From IMG/VR virus record IMGVR_UViG_3300029258_002049, positions 1-26,699 of that record: a stretch of 26,699 nucleotides of DNA; one strand, 5' to 3'. This document shows positions 1 through 9,000 of this stretch, one piece after another; the stretch's first letter is position 1, and the number at the start of each line of letters is the position of its first letter. A program made the position numbers and the translations under genes. Source of the DNA: a virus. Under the pieces are notes generated by a model, which worked only from the letters and a program-made list of their open reading frames with translations, was not told the origin of the DNA and did not search any database.

Positions 1-623
1 GCAACAGGAAAATCATATGGATGATTCTCTTTAACTGTTACCTGTATATTAGTACCTGAAGTAGAGTCACGCATACACTCAAACAAGACTATATAATCCT
101 GGAATGTCGCCAATGAAAATGTAGTTGTCTTGCCTATATTACCAGCACTATCAATATATATTAAATATGTATTACCAGCTGTCATGCCTGTAACCGTCTG
201 TGAACCTGCCCATGTGACAGGTACACCTTTAATGTATCCAGTGCCAGCCTCTAAAACAGTAAATTGCCCGAGTGTAGTATCATCATAATATGGTGAACCA
301 CCAGACCAACCCTCAAAACCTGTATCAGTTTTTAAGACATCATATGTATCTAACGTTGTACTACTTGCCGCTCCGGACGTTTGTAACGGGCCCGATCCCA
401 CAATGGAAAATGACCCACTAGCGGGTGTACATGTCCCTGAATCCGTAGTAATTGAAGTTGCTACAGCATCAAAATTGATATTCCTATCATCTACCGTCCA
501 CGTACGAGTTGTCGCAGTTGTGATGCCAGATACATCATAAGTCAGAACCTTAGTGTTATCTGCATCATCCTTAATATCTAAACCGGTTGATGCATCATTA
601 ATACAATTCCTTACTGTCGCCAT
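1..623 (-). CDS. Tail fibre/surface protein, C-terminus cut by window edge
   Basis: My translation from ATG at 623 gives about 207 residues and no stop before the left edge, so the 3' end is missing. The first 57 residues are identical to those of the protein encoded at 854-1498, and similarity continues through TDSGTCTPASG. This N-terminal module (DDADNTK, then an ITTATTRTWTVDD motif) also resembles residues 90-133 of the 473-aa fibre protein nearby. After about residue 85 the sequence diverges into a different beta-rich region. The start overlaps the stop of the preceding 73-aa gene by one base (TAATG), with GAGG upstream, which implies translational coupling. I infer a distal tail or fibre component: the shared N-terminus would be an attachment or folding module and the divergent part the functional end. 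No catalytic motif is seen. Confidence 0.75.
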   Translation of the reverse strand, partial: MATVRNCINDASTGLDIKDDADNTKVLTYDVSGITTATTRTWTVDDRNINFDAVATSITTDSGTCTPASGSFSIVGSGPLQTSGAASSTTLDTYDVLKTDTGFEGWSGGSPYYDDTTLGQFTVLEAGTGYIKGVPVTWAGSQTVTGMTAGNTYLIYIDSAGNIGKTTTFSLATFQDYIVLFECMRDSTSGTNIQVTVKENHPYDFPV

Positions 624-844
624 TATTCATCCTCAACCTTAGAAGTTTCATACTCCCGCTCTTCCTTTTTAATCTTATCTTGTTCCTCAGGAGTAAAATC
701 TATTTCAATACCTGTATGATTTTCAATTATTTGCTCAGCTATTTGCTCAACAACATTATCTTTTTTTTTAATTATTATAGTTGTTATTGCACCTACAATA
801 AGAGATACCCCTACAACTATTGCACCAACTATATTTAATCCCAT
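623..844 (-). CDS. Small membrane protein, single N-terminal TM helix (holin-like candidate)
   Basis: This is a 73-aa protein. Residues 3-25 form one very hydrophobic helix (VGAIVVGVSLIVGAITTIII), followed by KKK and then an acidic amphipathic region (VEQIAEQIIENHTGIEIDFTPEE) ending in a Glu/Lys-rich tail. The topology is probably N-out/C-in. Small proteins with this layout, a TM helix followed by an IAE-type helix and TP motif, recur in phage structural modules and are usually left unannotated. AAGGAG stands 5 nt before ATG and overlaps the end of the upstream fibre gene. A holin or inner-membrane lysis accessory role is possible, as is a membrane-bound tail or ejection accessory, but nothing in the sequence decides between them. 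No endolysin is visible beside it. Confidence 0.75.
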   Translation of the reverse strand: MGLNIVGAIVVGVSLIVGAITTIIIKKKDNVVEQIAEQIIENHTGIEIDFTPEEQDKIKKEEREYETSKVEDE

Positions 845-853
845 AATTACTCC

Positions 854-1498
854 TTAAACAACGGTTAAATCAGTTCTACCACTTAATTGTGCCCATGTAG
901 TATTCGCAACAACACACACTAACTCTAACGGCATAGACTTTCCAGATGTGGAACTATATGAAACTGAGCCTCCTGTACCAGTTGTACTTGTACCATTAGC
1001 TATAGTAATAATCTTTTGGCCAGCATTTTGAGTAACTGTAACTCCACTATGAGCAGTATAAGCAACAAGTCGTAAAATATCACCTACACTTGAAGTTGAT
1101 GGTAATAATGGGCTTGCAGACCCTCCGCCACTAGCCGCTATATATCCAGTATTTACAACACCTGTAAATGGATACGTTTGATCATCTATCCAATTGATCA
1201 CACCACCAGAGCCACCAGTACTTGTCACAGTTATAGTGTCTGAACTAGCTGAGGTGGTCACTCCACCTGACCCTTCAATGGAAAACGTCCCACTGGCGGG
1301 TGTACATGTCCCTGAGTCAGTACCCACGGAAGTTGCTACAGCATCAAAATTAATATTCCTATCATCCACAGTCCAGGTTCGAGTTGTTGCTGTTGTAATA
1401 CCTGAAACATCATAAGTAAGTACTTTTGTGTTGTCTGCATCATCTTTGATGTCTAGACCTGTTGATGCATCATTTATACAGTTCCTTACAGTAGCCAT
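854..1498 (-). CDS. Tail fibre/surface protein, paralogue of both flanking fibre genes
   Basis: This 214-aa beta-rich protein is composed of Ser, Thr and Gly to an unusual degree. Residues 1-57 are identical to the truncated gene at 1-623. Its C-terminal half, from about residue 110 (INWID, GYIAASGG, QNAGQKIITI, and a terminal VVANTTWAQLSGRTDLTVV), matches in layout the C-terminal domain of the 473-aa protein at 1508-2929 (GYITNN, QNAGEQIIWD, VADTTWTLLTSKGNITVA). The gene therefore looks like a mosaic: N-terminal module of one neighbour joined to the C-terminal domain of the other. AGGAG lies 6 nt before ATG. I infer a short fibre or fibre-tip protein of the virion. The terminal domain probably folds as a beta-sandwich that caps a trimer; this is inference. 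Confidence 0.8.
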   Translation of the reverse strand: MATVRNCINDASTGLDIKDDADNTKVLTYDVSGITTATTRTWTVDDRNINFDAVATSVGTDSGTCTPASGTFSIEGSGGVTTSASSDTITVTSTGGSGGVINWIDDQTYPFTGVVNTGYIAASGGGSASPLLPSTSSVGDILRLVAYTAHSGVTVTQNAGQKIITIANGTSTTGTGGSVSYSSTSGKSMPLELVCVVANTTWAQLSGRTDLTVV

Positions 1499-1507
1499 AT
1501 ATATCTC

Positions 1508-2929
1508 CTATGCTACGGTTATATTTCCTTTAGATGTCAACAAAGTCCATGTTGTATCTGCTACAGTACACAAAACCTCTACTGCGTCATAATCATCTGT
1601 AGACTCTAGATATCCAGTAGCTCCAACCGTTGTTGCCGTAGCTTCATCCCAAATAATCTGCTCACCAGCATTTTGAGCAAGCTTCCAGCCACCACCACCT
1701 TTACCACAAATACGTACAATTGATCCTAAAGCTGCTGTATCAGGCAGTGTTACAGTTACTTGTGCTGCATTATTTGTTATATAGCCACTATCTACAGCGG
1801 CCGCTTGAGTTGTTCCTGTAACTTCTGACCAAGCAAGTCCCGTGCTACCTGTATATGAAATTGTAATAGTACCAGCACCATTGGCTATTCCTATGTCGGC
1901 TCCTGCGGTCAGTGTTGCAAGTACTTGATTTGCCCCGGTTGATCCAATTGGGATTTGTCCATTGGTTGCAGCACCTAATGTACCTAATTCACCATTAGCA
2001 TCAATTATAGCTGTTTGTGCCACAGCTCCTGGAGTTACACCATGAATACCAGCTATAAAGCAACTATCTTGCTCTCCTGCACCTGATCCTTGTGTTCCGA
2101 TATGTATTGTGTTGTCTTCACCTAACACCCCATCATTGGAAATGCAAATATTTGATGACTCTGCCCCAGTATAATTAATACCAGAACCGGACCCTATGGC
2201 AACATTCAGATCTCCAGTTGTAAGCGTTGACAATACTGGCGTTCCCATACCAACATTTAATGAGCCTGTTGTAATATTTTCACCTGAATAACTACCAATC
2301 ATAGAGTTAAAATTTCCTGTAGTGGTGTCTGTCAAACTATTAAAGCCTAAACAAGTATTATCTCTTCCAGTAGTAAGCACGCTTCCACTATTGATACCAA
2401 AAAATGTATTTCGAGTACCTAAATTATGCATAAACAATAAGCCGCCAATACGCCACACACCTTCAGTAAATGCCACATTTGTAACAGGCATACTAAAGTT
2501 TCCACCAGTTGACACACTGCCTGGAAAGTCTGGAGCAATTAAACTAAGATCCTGATCGCACATTGTCAAAGTACGAGTATTTCCTGTTGTAATCTGATCA
2601 CACTGGATAGCAAACAACTTACTATTATCACCATCATCATATACTCTAAATACATCATCTTGAAATGTTGGACCTATACCAGCCCCGACGGCACTAATAG
2701 TAATCGAACCAGGAGCATCAAGTATATTGATATTTGCGCCAGCAGTTAGGTTTGCTAATACTGGATCGTTTCCAGCACTTCCGATAGGCAAAACTCCGTC
2801 ACCAGCAACAGCTAATGAAACTAACGAGCCATCAGCCGCACCAACTAATAAAGCATGCTCCGTGGCACCTGTTAAATTAGTAATATCTAGGGTTCCAGTA
2901 AAATCAGATCCAAATATAATCTGTGACAT
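1508..2929 (-). CDS. Tail fibre with YadA-head-like repeats
   Basis: The protein has 473 aa. Residues 45-82 and 325-362 carry the same module (PIGS.G...VLA.LTAGA.I.I...G.ITIS). Residues 90-133 carry the DDGDNSK...ITTGNTRTLT module shared with the two distal genes. Residues 170-250 form short repeats (NTFFGINSG, NTCLGFNSL, NSMIGSYSG, LNVAIGSGSG) like the left-handed parallel beta-roll heads of trimeric autotransporter adhesins. Residues 274-300 (IHIGTQG, then FIAGIHGVT) resemble the segment found before C-terminal folding domains in such fibres. Residues 366-473 form a terminal domain (WSEVTGTTQ to GNITVA) shared with the 214-aa protein. AGGGGGT precedes ATG and overlaps the stop of the previous gene. 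The likely role is a trimeric receptor-binding fibre; the receptor is unknown. Confidence 0.82.
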   Translation of the reverse strand: MSQIIFGSDFTGTLDITNLTGATEHALLVGAADGSLVSLAVAGDGVLPIGSAGNDPVLANLTAGANINILDAPGSITISAVGAGIGPTFQDDVFRVYDDGDNSKLFAIQCDQITTGNTRTLTMCDQDLSLIAPDFPGSVSTGGNFSMPVTNVAFTEGVWRIGGLLFMHNLGTRNTFFGINSGSVLTTGRDNTCLGFNSLTDTTTGNFNSMIGSYSGENITTGSLNVGMGTPVLSTLTTGDLNVAIGSGSGINYTGAESSNICISNDGVLGEDNTIHIGTQGSGAGEQDSCFIAGIHGVTPGAVAQTAIIDANGELGTLGAATNGQIPIGSTGANQVLATLTAGADIGIANGAGTITISYTGSTGLAWSEVTGTTQAAAVDSGYITNNAAQVTVTLPDTAALGSIVRICGKGGGGWKLAQNAGEQIIWDEATATTVGATGYLESTDDYDAVEVLCTVADTTWTLLTSKGNITVA

Positions 2930-2937
2930 AATACCCC

Positions 2938-3288
2938 CTATATAACTCTATATGAAGACGATATTGTAACCAATCCAGCTGTAGGATCTGTTCCCGCAAC
3001 AAGTGACTTAACATAAAACTGAGTACCCTTAGGAAATACTATACCATTTGCAGCAATATCAGTCACAGATCCACCATTACTTTTAACTGGAAAATGATCC
3101 TCTACACCGTCTAAACTTACCCATAAATTAGCATCGCTAAAATTATATACTGAATCAATCCGACATGGATGATCTAATGGTGTACCAACAGCAACATAAA
3201 CACCCGCAACAGGAGTTACCGCAGTATCTAAAGTTCTTGCTGGCTCCATCCACCCACGTTCGGCTGATTGAAATGTATATGCATTCAT
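2938..3288 (-). CDS. Small beta-sandwich virion protein
   Basis: From the chosen start this is 116 aa: MNAYTFQSAERG, then beta-rich sequence with NLWVSLDGVEDHF, FPKGTQFYVKSL and a final SSSYRV. The pattern of a variable leading strand, an 'SLDG.. DH' turn, and 'GT..YVKs...' followed by a closing strand is seen in small virion or decoration proteins of short-tailed phages. I know the pattern rather than a named family. I chose ATG at 3288 because AAGGA sits 6 nt upstream. The longer frame from 3312 starts inside a hairpin and has no ribosome binding site. Its place between two fibre genes suggests a fibre-associated or capsid-surface protein. Confidence 0.75.
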   Translation of the reverse strand: MNAYTFQSAERGWMEPARTLDTAVTPVAGVYVAVGTPLDHPCRIDSVYNFSDANLWVSLDGVEDHFPVKSNGGSVTDIAANGIVFPKGTQFYVKSLVAGTDPTAGLVTISSSYRVI

Positions 3289-3303
3289 ATTATTCCTTAA
3301 AGT

Positions 3304-3322
3304 GGGCGCCATAAAGACGCCC
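3304..3322 (-). terminator. GC-rich hairpin between fibre gene and 116-aa gene
   Basis: GGGCG at 3304-3308 pairs with CGCCC at 3318-3322 around a 9-nt loop, just after the stop of the 820-aa fibre gene. On the minus strand the flanks AAA..CTTT add weak pairing, but there is no clean U-run. It could be a weak terminator or a processing/stability hairpin that sets the level of downstream fibre genes. Confidence 0.4.
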
Positions 3323-3333
3323 TTTAATTAAAT

Positions 3334-5796
3334 TTAAGCAGCAATTATCCAGAACGTAAGTATCAAATCACTTGCAAGAGCAGCTGCACCATTATTTTTA
3401 TATGTAACGGTAAACGAACCTGCCAATGGACGCACTTTTTGTATTGTACACTGAGCATCTTCTGCTCCAACACTAGCAAGAGTACACAATATTGCTGAAC
3501 CAACTGTACATACTGCATTTGTAACTGTTAAGACTTGTGTACCAGCTGCGGCGGTAACCAACCCGGTGAAAGTACCAACACCGACGTTTGCATTGACTGT
3601 AACAGCGGCTGCTGCCTGTGTATCTGTAGCCGGAACCATGTCGACTATACCATCAGCATCAAGAGTAAGACCTCCTGTACCAGCTTGAATAAGTGTATCT
3701 GTCGCACCAGTTTTATTGGAAATAATTACGTTTTTGGCAGTAGCATCAGCCCCTATAGAGATAGCTCCAGTTCCCGTTTGCATGGTAAATGCACCGTTAA
3801 CACTATCTACAGTAAAGCCACCCGTTCCATAATCAAAATCAAAACCACCAGCAGCATTCGAAGCATTCAATCTTATAGAGTTAGCAGCTGCAAGACCAGA
3901 AGTCACAACAACTCCACCTACATCAGATGTTACAGCAATAGAAGCCGCACCTGTTCCTTGATCTGCGTGCAATCTAAGAGTCTCATTGACTCCCCCATTT
4001 GTGTGAAGGTAAATTGCGTCCGCTGCATCTTCAGTAGCTGTAATTGTTGTAGAGCCTAATGTAGAGTTAAGTGCAATATCTCCGGTTCCAGAGTTCAAGG
4101 TACATGAGGATGCACCATTAACAGCACCTATCACGATATCTTTAGCAGTTGCATCAGCCCCTATATTAATATCACCTGTACCAGAGACTAAACCAATCTC
4201 ACTATTAGTAGCCGTTAATATGATGTTTCCGGTTCCAGCGTTGAAGGCCAATGCATTCGCACCTACAATATTACCTATAGTTGTCGTACGTTCACCTTGG
4301 GTGCCAATATTAATAGCAAAATCGTTATCATCATTTCCGACATTTAATGTTCCAGCTGTCGAATTTAAGGAAACATTTCCAGTAGCATCAATATCCACTG
4401 TTCCTGTACTTGTAATACTCGTATTTCCGGTTCCAGACTGCAAGATTGTCGATGCCGCTCCTGAGGTCGAACCTACGGTTACGGCGTGTACGGCGGCATC
4501 AGCGCCTATATTCACATCACCTGTTCCAGAGATCAACGATATGTCAGAGTCTGTAGCCGTCATTACAATGTTTCCGGATCCAGCGTTGAAAGCCAATGCA
4601 TTTGCACCTACGATATTACCGATTGTTGTCGTACGCTCACCTTGAGTGCCGATATTAATAGCAAAATCATTGTCATCATTTCCGACATTTAATGTTCCGC
4701 CAGTTGAGTTAAGAGACACGTTTCCTGCTGCATCAGCATCTATTGTTCCGGTGCTTGTAATCGATGTATTCCCGGTTCCTGATTGTAGTGTTGCTGAAGA
4801 GGTTGTATTTGTGCTGCCCAATATTGTGTCATGAGCTGTAGCAGATGTACCAAACTCAGCGTTTCCGGTTCCTACGTTACATGTAATCGATGTCGTTCCT
4901 GTAACGTTACCTATCACGATATTTTTTTGTGCAGCATCAGCCCCCAAGTTGATTGCTCCAGTGCCCGTTTCAAGGTTAAATGGACCATTAGCACCAGTTA
5001 CAGCAAAGCCTCCTGTACCAAAATCGCAATCAATACCACCAGCAGCATTTGAAGCATTTAATATCAATGCATTATTTGCAGCTCTGCCAGAATTCATATT
5101 AACTGAACCAACATCTGAGGTTAATGTTAAAGAGTTATTACCTGTCCCTTGGTCAGATCTGATGCGGATGGTCTCATTGACCCCCCCATTTGCCCTTAGG
5201 TAAATGCAGTCCCCTGCATCTTGATCTGATGTAATCGTACAAGTTCCTGATGTCATCGTAAAATCTACACCAGCAGTAACAGCTCCTCCAGCATCAAGAT
5301 CTCCAACAAGTGTAACATTATCATCTAGGTTGAACGTTACGGCATTTGCCGCCCCTGTACTTCCAATGTTTGTGCCCCCAATCATTTGGGTCACCCCTGC
5401 CAGAGGTGCAGCATTCCCAGCGTCCGTTTGGTACTGAGCCGCTTGTGCACCAACTACAGATAACGTAATTGTTCCTGCGCCTTCAGCTATACCAATAGAC
5501 CCATCTGTACCTAAGTTTGCCCATACAGGCGTCAAACCAGTTCGAGCTATGTAGAGCTGTCCGTCGGTGCCATCAGGCGTAGGATCTGCAACAACAGACC
5601 ATGTAGCTTGTGGAGGACTACCAGATATCAATGTCAAAATAAAATAATTACCAGTTAACCTATTGAGCCACGGTCTAGCAAGACTAGTAATATCATCGCC
5701 AGTTGGGTCTCTATCATAAATTAAAGCACCTTTTTCATTTTCAATTAATGGCTGTGAAAAGCCATACGAAATTTCAGGATATTCTTTAATGGCCAT
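3334..5796 (-). CDS. Large repeat-rich tail fibre / beta-helix protein
   Basis: The protein has 820 aa and is very rich in Gly, Thr, Asn and Ala. Residues 1-60 form a distinct N-terminal domain (MAIKEYPEISYGF, LARPWLNRLTGNYFI), the likely attachment to the virion. Residues 75-115 carry the GQLYIA...VWANL...EGAGTITLS module shared with the 473-aa fibre. Residues 180-700 are repeats: about five copies of a 'sGTGdInIGADAtAKdIvIG' unit, a tandem 115-residue repeat at about 333-530, and a longer block (TITSDQDAGDCIYL..NGGVNET..R) that recurs 397 residues later. This regularity fits a beta-helix or beta-roll shaft. The last 90 residues (TGLVTAAAGTQVL to LILTFWIIAA) form a non-repetitive C-terminal cap. 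AGGAG lies 6-7 nt before ATG. It probably trimerises as the main fibre; no enzymatic motif is seen. Confidence 0.82.
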   Translation of the reverse strand: MAIKEYPEISYGFSQPLIENEKGALIYDRDPTGDDITSLARPWLNRLTGNYFILTLISGSPPQATWSVVADPTPDGTDGQLYIARTGLTPVWANLGTDGSIGIAEGAGTITLSVVGAQAAQYQTDAGNAAPLAGVTQMIGGTNIGSTGAANAVTFNLDDNVTLVGDLDAGGAVTAGVDFTMTSGTCTITSDQDAGDCIYLRANGGVNETIRIRSDQGTGNNSLTLTSDVGSVNMNSGRAANNALILNASNAAGGIDCDFGTGGFAVTGANGPFNLETGTGAINLGADAAQKNIVIGNVTGTTSITCNVGTGNAEFGTSATAHDTILGSTNTTSSATLQSGTGNTSITSTGTIDADAAGNVSLNSTGGTLNVGNDDNDFAINIGTQGERTTTIGNIVGANALAFNAGSGNIVMTATDSDISLISGTGDVNIGADAAVHAVTVGSTSGAASTILQSGTGNTSITSTGTVDIDATGNVSLNSTAGTLNVGNDDNDFAINIGTQGERTTTIGNIVGANALAFNAGTGNIILTATNSEIGLVSGTGDINIGADATAKDIVIGAVNGASSCTLNSGTGDIALNSTLGSTTITATEDAADAIYLHTNGGVNETLRLHADQGTGAASIAVTSDVGGVVVTSGLAAANSIRLNASNAAGGFDFDYGTGGFTVDSVNGAFTMQTGTGAISIGADATAKNVIISNKTGATDTLIQAGTGGLTLDADGIVDMVPATDTQAAAAVTVNANVGVGTFTGLVTAAAGTQVLTVTNAVCTVGSAILCTLASVGAEDAQCTIQKVRPLAGSFTVTYKNNGAAALASDLILTFWIIAA
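4207..4801 (-). repeat. Tandem 345-bp repeat inside the 820-aa fibre gene
   Basis: The stretch starting near 4207 recurs near 4552. For example, TTGTCGTACG occurs at 4281 and 4626, exactly 345 bp (115 codons) apart. Similarity is high for about 250 bp of each unit and fades afterwards. The period is a multiple of three, so copy-number change would keep the frame. Confidence 0.85.
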
Positions 5797-5810
5797 TAAA
5801 TACTCCTAAA

Positions 5811-6029
5811 TTATTTTTTAAACCAATTATAAACTCTATTATACAAACTCTTAATTTTAGGAACTGCTAGTTTTGTAACTACACCTCCAACTATAGATCC
5901 TATAACAAGACCCACTTTGCCTCTATGATTTTTTGCTAACGAACTATTAGCAACCTTATCTTCAATCCTATCCAAAATGCATGCGTTCAATGAAGAACAC
6001 AAAAATATTGTTAATAATACTTTTTTCAT
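5811..6029 (-). CDS. Small lipoprotein with a second hydrophobic segment
   Basis: This 72-aa protein opens with MKK and a hydrophobic core ending in the lipobox LNAC, with Cys17 as the predicted lipidation site; this indicates a Gram-negative envelope. After a short charged linker (residues 18-38) comes a Gly-rich hydrophobic stretch (VGLVIGSIVGGVVTKLAV, about 39-56), then a cationic, aromatic tail (KIKSLYNRVYNWFKK). The mature protein could be tethered to one membrane by lipid and insert into the other or the same membrane. AGGA precedes ATG and overlaps the stop of the upstream ejection-protein gene. Possible roles are an outer-membrane spanin subunit, a superinfection-exclusion lipoprotein, or an envelope-active part of the ejection machinery. 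No partner spanin gene is visible nearby. Confidence 0.78.
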   Translation of the reverse strand: MKKVLLTIFLCSSLNACILDRIEDKVANSSLAKNHRGKVGLVIGSIVGGVVTKLAVPKIKSLYNRVYNWFKK

Positions 6030-6035
6030 ATTTTC

Positions 6036-9000
6036 CTAACGTCTATTAACTCTACTACTGACTTTTGTAATCAAGCCATTAATAGAAGCATCCTTGTAAC
6101 CGTTATCAATTAATACCTTAATAACATTCGATAATAATTTACTATCTTTATTCCTTAAAGCCCTAGCAACATATTTTTCCGCCTTATATAAGCTCATACC
6201 TCGTGATACTGGAACTGATCCAAGACCTGATCCAACATAAGGACCAAAACCTGTAGTAGTTAATGAAGCAACTGAAAATGGCAATACACCATGCATTAAA
6301 GCTTTAACACGAGATACAACACGCTCAGGGGTATATGGTTGGGTTGCATCCCAAGGTTTAAATTTACCTTCATCATATTTACCCCTAACTGGGAACTGTG
6401 TATCTCCTGCCGGCGTAGCTCCAATAAGTTGTTGATAAGCTAACTGTAATACTGGATTACCTTTTCCAAATAATGTTTGCACAGGCTTTGTTCCATAACC
6501 TAAAACTTCAAGAGCCTGTTTTCCAAGATGCGCATACATCTTCCTACCTTTAGAGTCTCTTCCAGGATTGAATATCGAAGATCCTACTTTAACATTTACA
6601 TCAGGTAATGAAAACATATATGCCTTGCTAGGATCACCATCCCAAAAGTTTTTAGCCGCCTTTTCACGAGACCATCTAATACCAGTTACTGAATTATTTT
6701 GCTTATCTGTCTGCTCTAAGCCGCCTAACGCATATTTTAATCCAGCCTGTATCAATGACGTTTTAATCATATAGTTTGCCCAATATCGTCGACCTAACTT
6801 ACCTGTAACTCCTGACCCAAACCCACTCCCAGCTTGTTTTAATGCTGATATAGTCCAGTCAGGATATGCTATAAATCTACGAAGCCATTTCATTGTCTTT
6901 GGATTATTGAAAAACTTACTTGTTTCCCATTGTTGACCACCATAAATGTTATTAACAAGAGTAGCTATATCTCTACCAATTGCCCTACGCTGCTGCTCTG
7001 TAGCTGGATTACCTTTTTTAATTAAATTAGAGAGCTCTTTATTTAATAATTCATTATAAGTTACAGCTTTAAGTCGTGGGTGATATACCTCAAATAAATG
7101 ATTCATACCCTTTTTAAGCTTACCAGTTATCGCTTTAGTTATCCTGCCTCCTTTAGATGCTGCAAAGTCTAATGCTTTATCCATCAAGTTAGAACCTTTA
7201 CGATAATCAATTGGTTTTTCAAACTTAACACCATCACGTACAGCTTCAGTCATAAATTGTTTGCTATTTAATAGTTGATCACCTTGCTTTGCAATCCCTT
7301 TAAAGTTTAATGCTTTCCTATAACCTAATGCCCCTACTGCTGATTCCGTTAAAGCAACTGCATGGAATGGAGATAACTGAACTCGTGCAGTACGCAATAT
7401 ATTAGAAGCATTATCAAAGTTCCGCCAAAATGCACCTTCACGCTTATAACCCTCTTTACTAAATACACCTTGGAATGCATCTGCTATTTTAGGATCAACT
7501 AATACAGCACCTTGAGCAGTTTTCCAAGTTCCATCTGCTGCTTTATATCGTTTTAATATTGGTTCCTCAAACGGTACAAAACCCATATCCTTAGCTTTAC
7601 TATAAAGTTCTTTATTATTAGTTCTAACGATTAACGGATTCTCACCAGGTGTTTTTTCAATTGCATTAACCATCTTAGATTTTGCAAGTGCTCTATTTGT
7701 TATCTCATCATACACAGCAACATTTTCAACAATACCTTTATACTTAGGTTTCAATCCCGCCTTGATTGCCTCTTGATGTGTTAAAAATTGTTTTTGCTCT
7801 GAAAATGGAGTTAACTTAGGGAACCCAGCAGTCTTCACCGCTTTTTTAATATCACCCTCATATAAGCCTGGCAAATAAGTATCAACAAGCACGTCTCGTG
7901 GATTAATATTTTTCAAGCGAGGATCATTATTGATTTGTTGTAATCGTTTTTTAAAATACGTATCTACATCGCTTACGAGTTTTTTTACTTGAGGTGACGT
8001 ACGCTTTTCAAGTGCCTGATATGTATCACCTGTGATATTTGGATTACCTGTTTTTTGTCTTAAGTATGAAGCCTCTTCAAGTTGTGTTGGTGTGAATTTA
8101 GGAACAAGTTTACCCTTATCACGCTTATAAATCTTGTCCCTAAACTCTAATTGCGTCTTAAATATTTGCGCATCACGTTCGCCCACATGCTCTTTAACCA
8201 AATCAAATGCCTGCTTGTTCTGAACGCTTTGCTTAATCTCTTGAGCATAACCTTGAATCCTCTGTATTGGTTTACGTATTGGGGCTGGTAATTTTTCAAT
8301 AAATCTAGATGGAGCTCTCTTGACAGGTTCAGGTAGATATTTTTTTATTGGTGCTCCAAATTTGTGTGCCATCTCCATACCAATTAAAGCTATTGCATTA
8401 TCACGTAACTGCTCTTTACTTGGAAGTTGTCCATCTATTATGGATTGTGCCGTATTTAAACCGATATACTCTAAACCTTTATAGGTAGCTTTTTGACCTG
8501 CACGTGTATTAAGAACCTTATTCCATACAGGAACTCGTTTCAATAAAGGTACAAATCTACCCATATTTGCAGTCACTAGACCCACTGCACCAGCCTTACC
8601 AGTTTCGCCAAGTACATGACTAGCTCGATCAATGAATTCGCCAAATGAACCATCACCGCCCTTTTTAACGTAATCTCTATATTCATTAAATGATGACTTA
8701 ATTAAAACAGGAGCCGCCATACCCATGAATGCTGCCCCTAATGTTGCGCCTAAAGCTGTTCCAGCACCAGGGATTATGGAACCAATAGCTCCTCCAACCA
8801 AACCGCCTATCGCAGCTCCTCCACTAAAAGCAGGAGCATCGGAAGCAAGTTCACCCCCAAACTCAGCAAGATATTCTAAGAAGTTATCTGCTTGTTCTGA
8901 GTCTTCTGGAGATCCCAATATTTGTCCTGTAACACCTCGACCTATACCCCGTGAAGCACCCCTTGCAACTCGCTTAATTATAGATGCATCTTTCCTATAT

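Noticed and set aside
3535-4059. 174-codon plus-strand ORF rich in Cys and Ser, opposite the large fibre gene.
   Set aside because: Composition is a by-product of the Gly/Thr/Ala-rich repeats read in reverse; no ribosome binding site, and the minus frame is clearly coding.
4207-4801. Repeats considered as a CRISPR array or mobile-element repeat.
   Set aside because: They are in-frame coding repeats of a fibre protein with a 345-bp period and no spacer structure.
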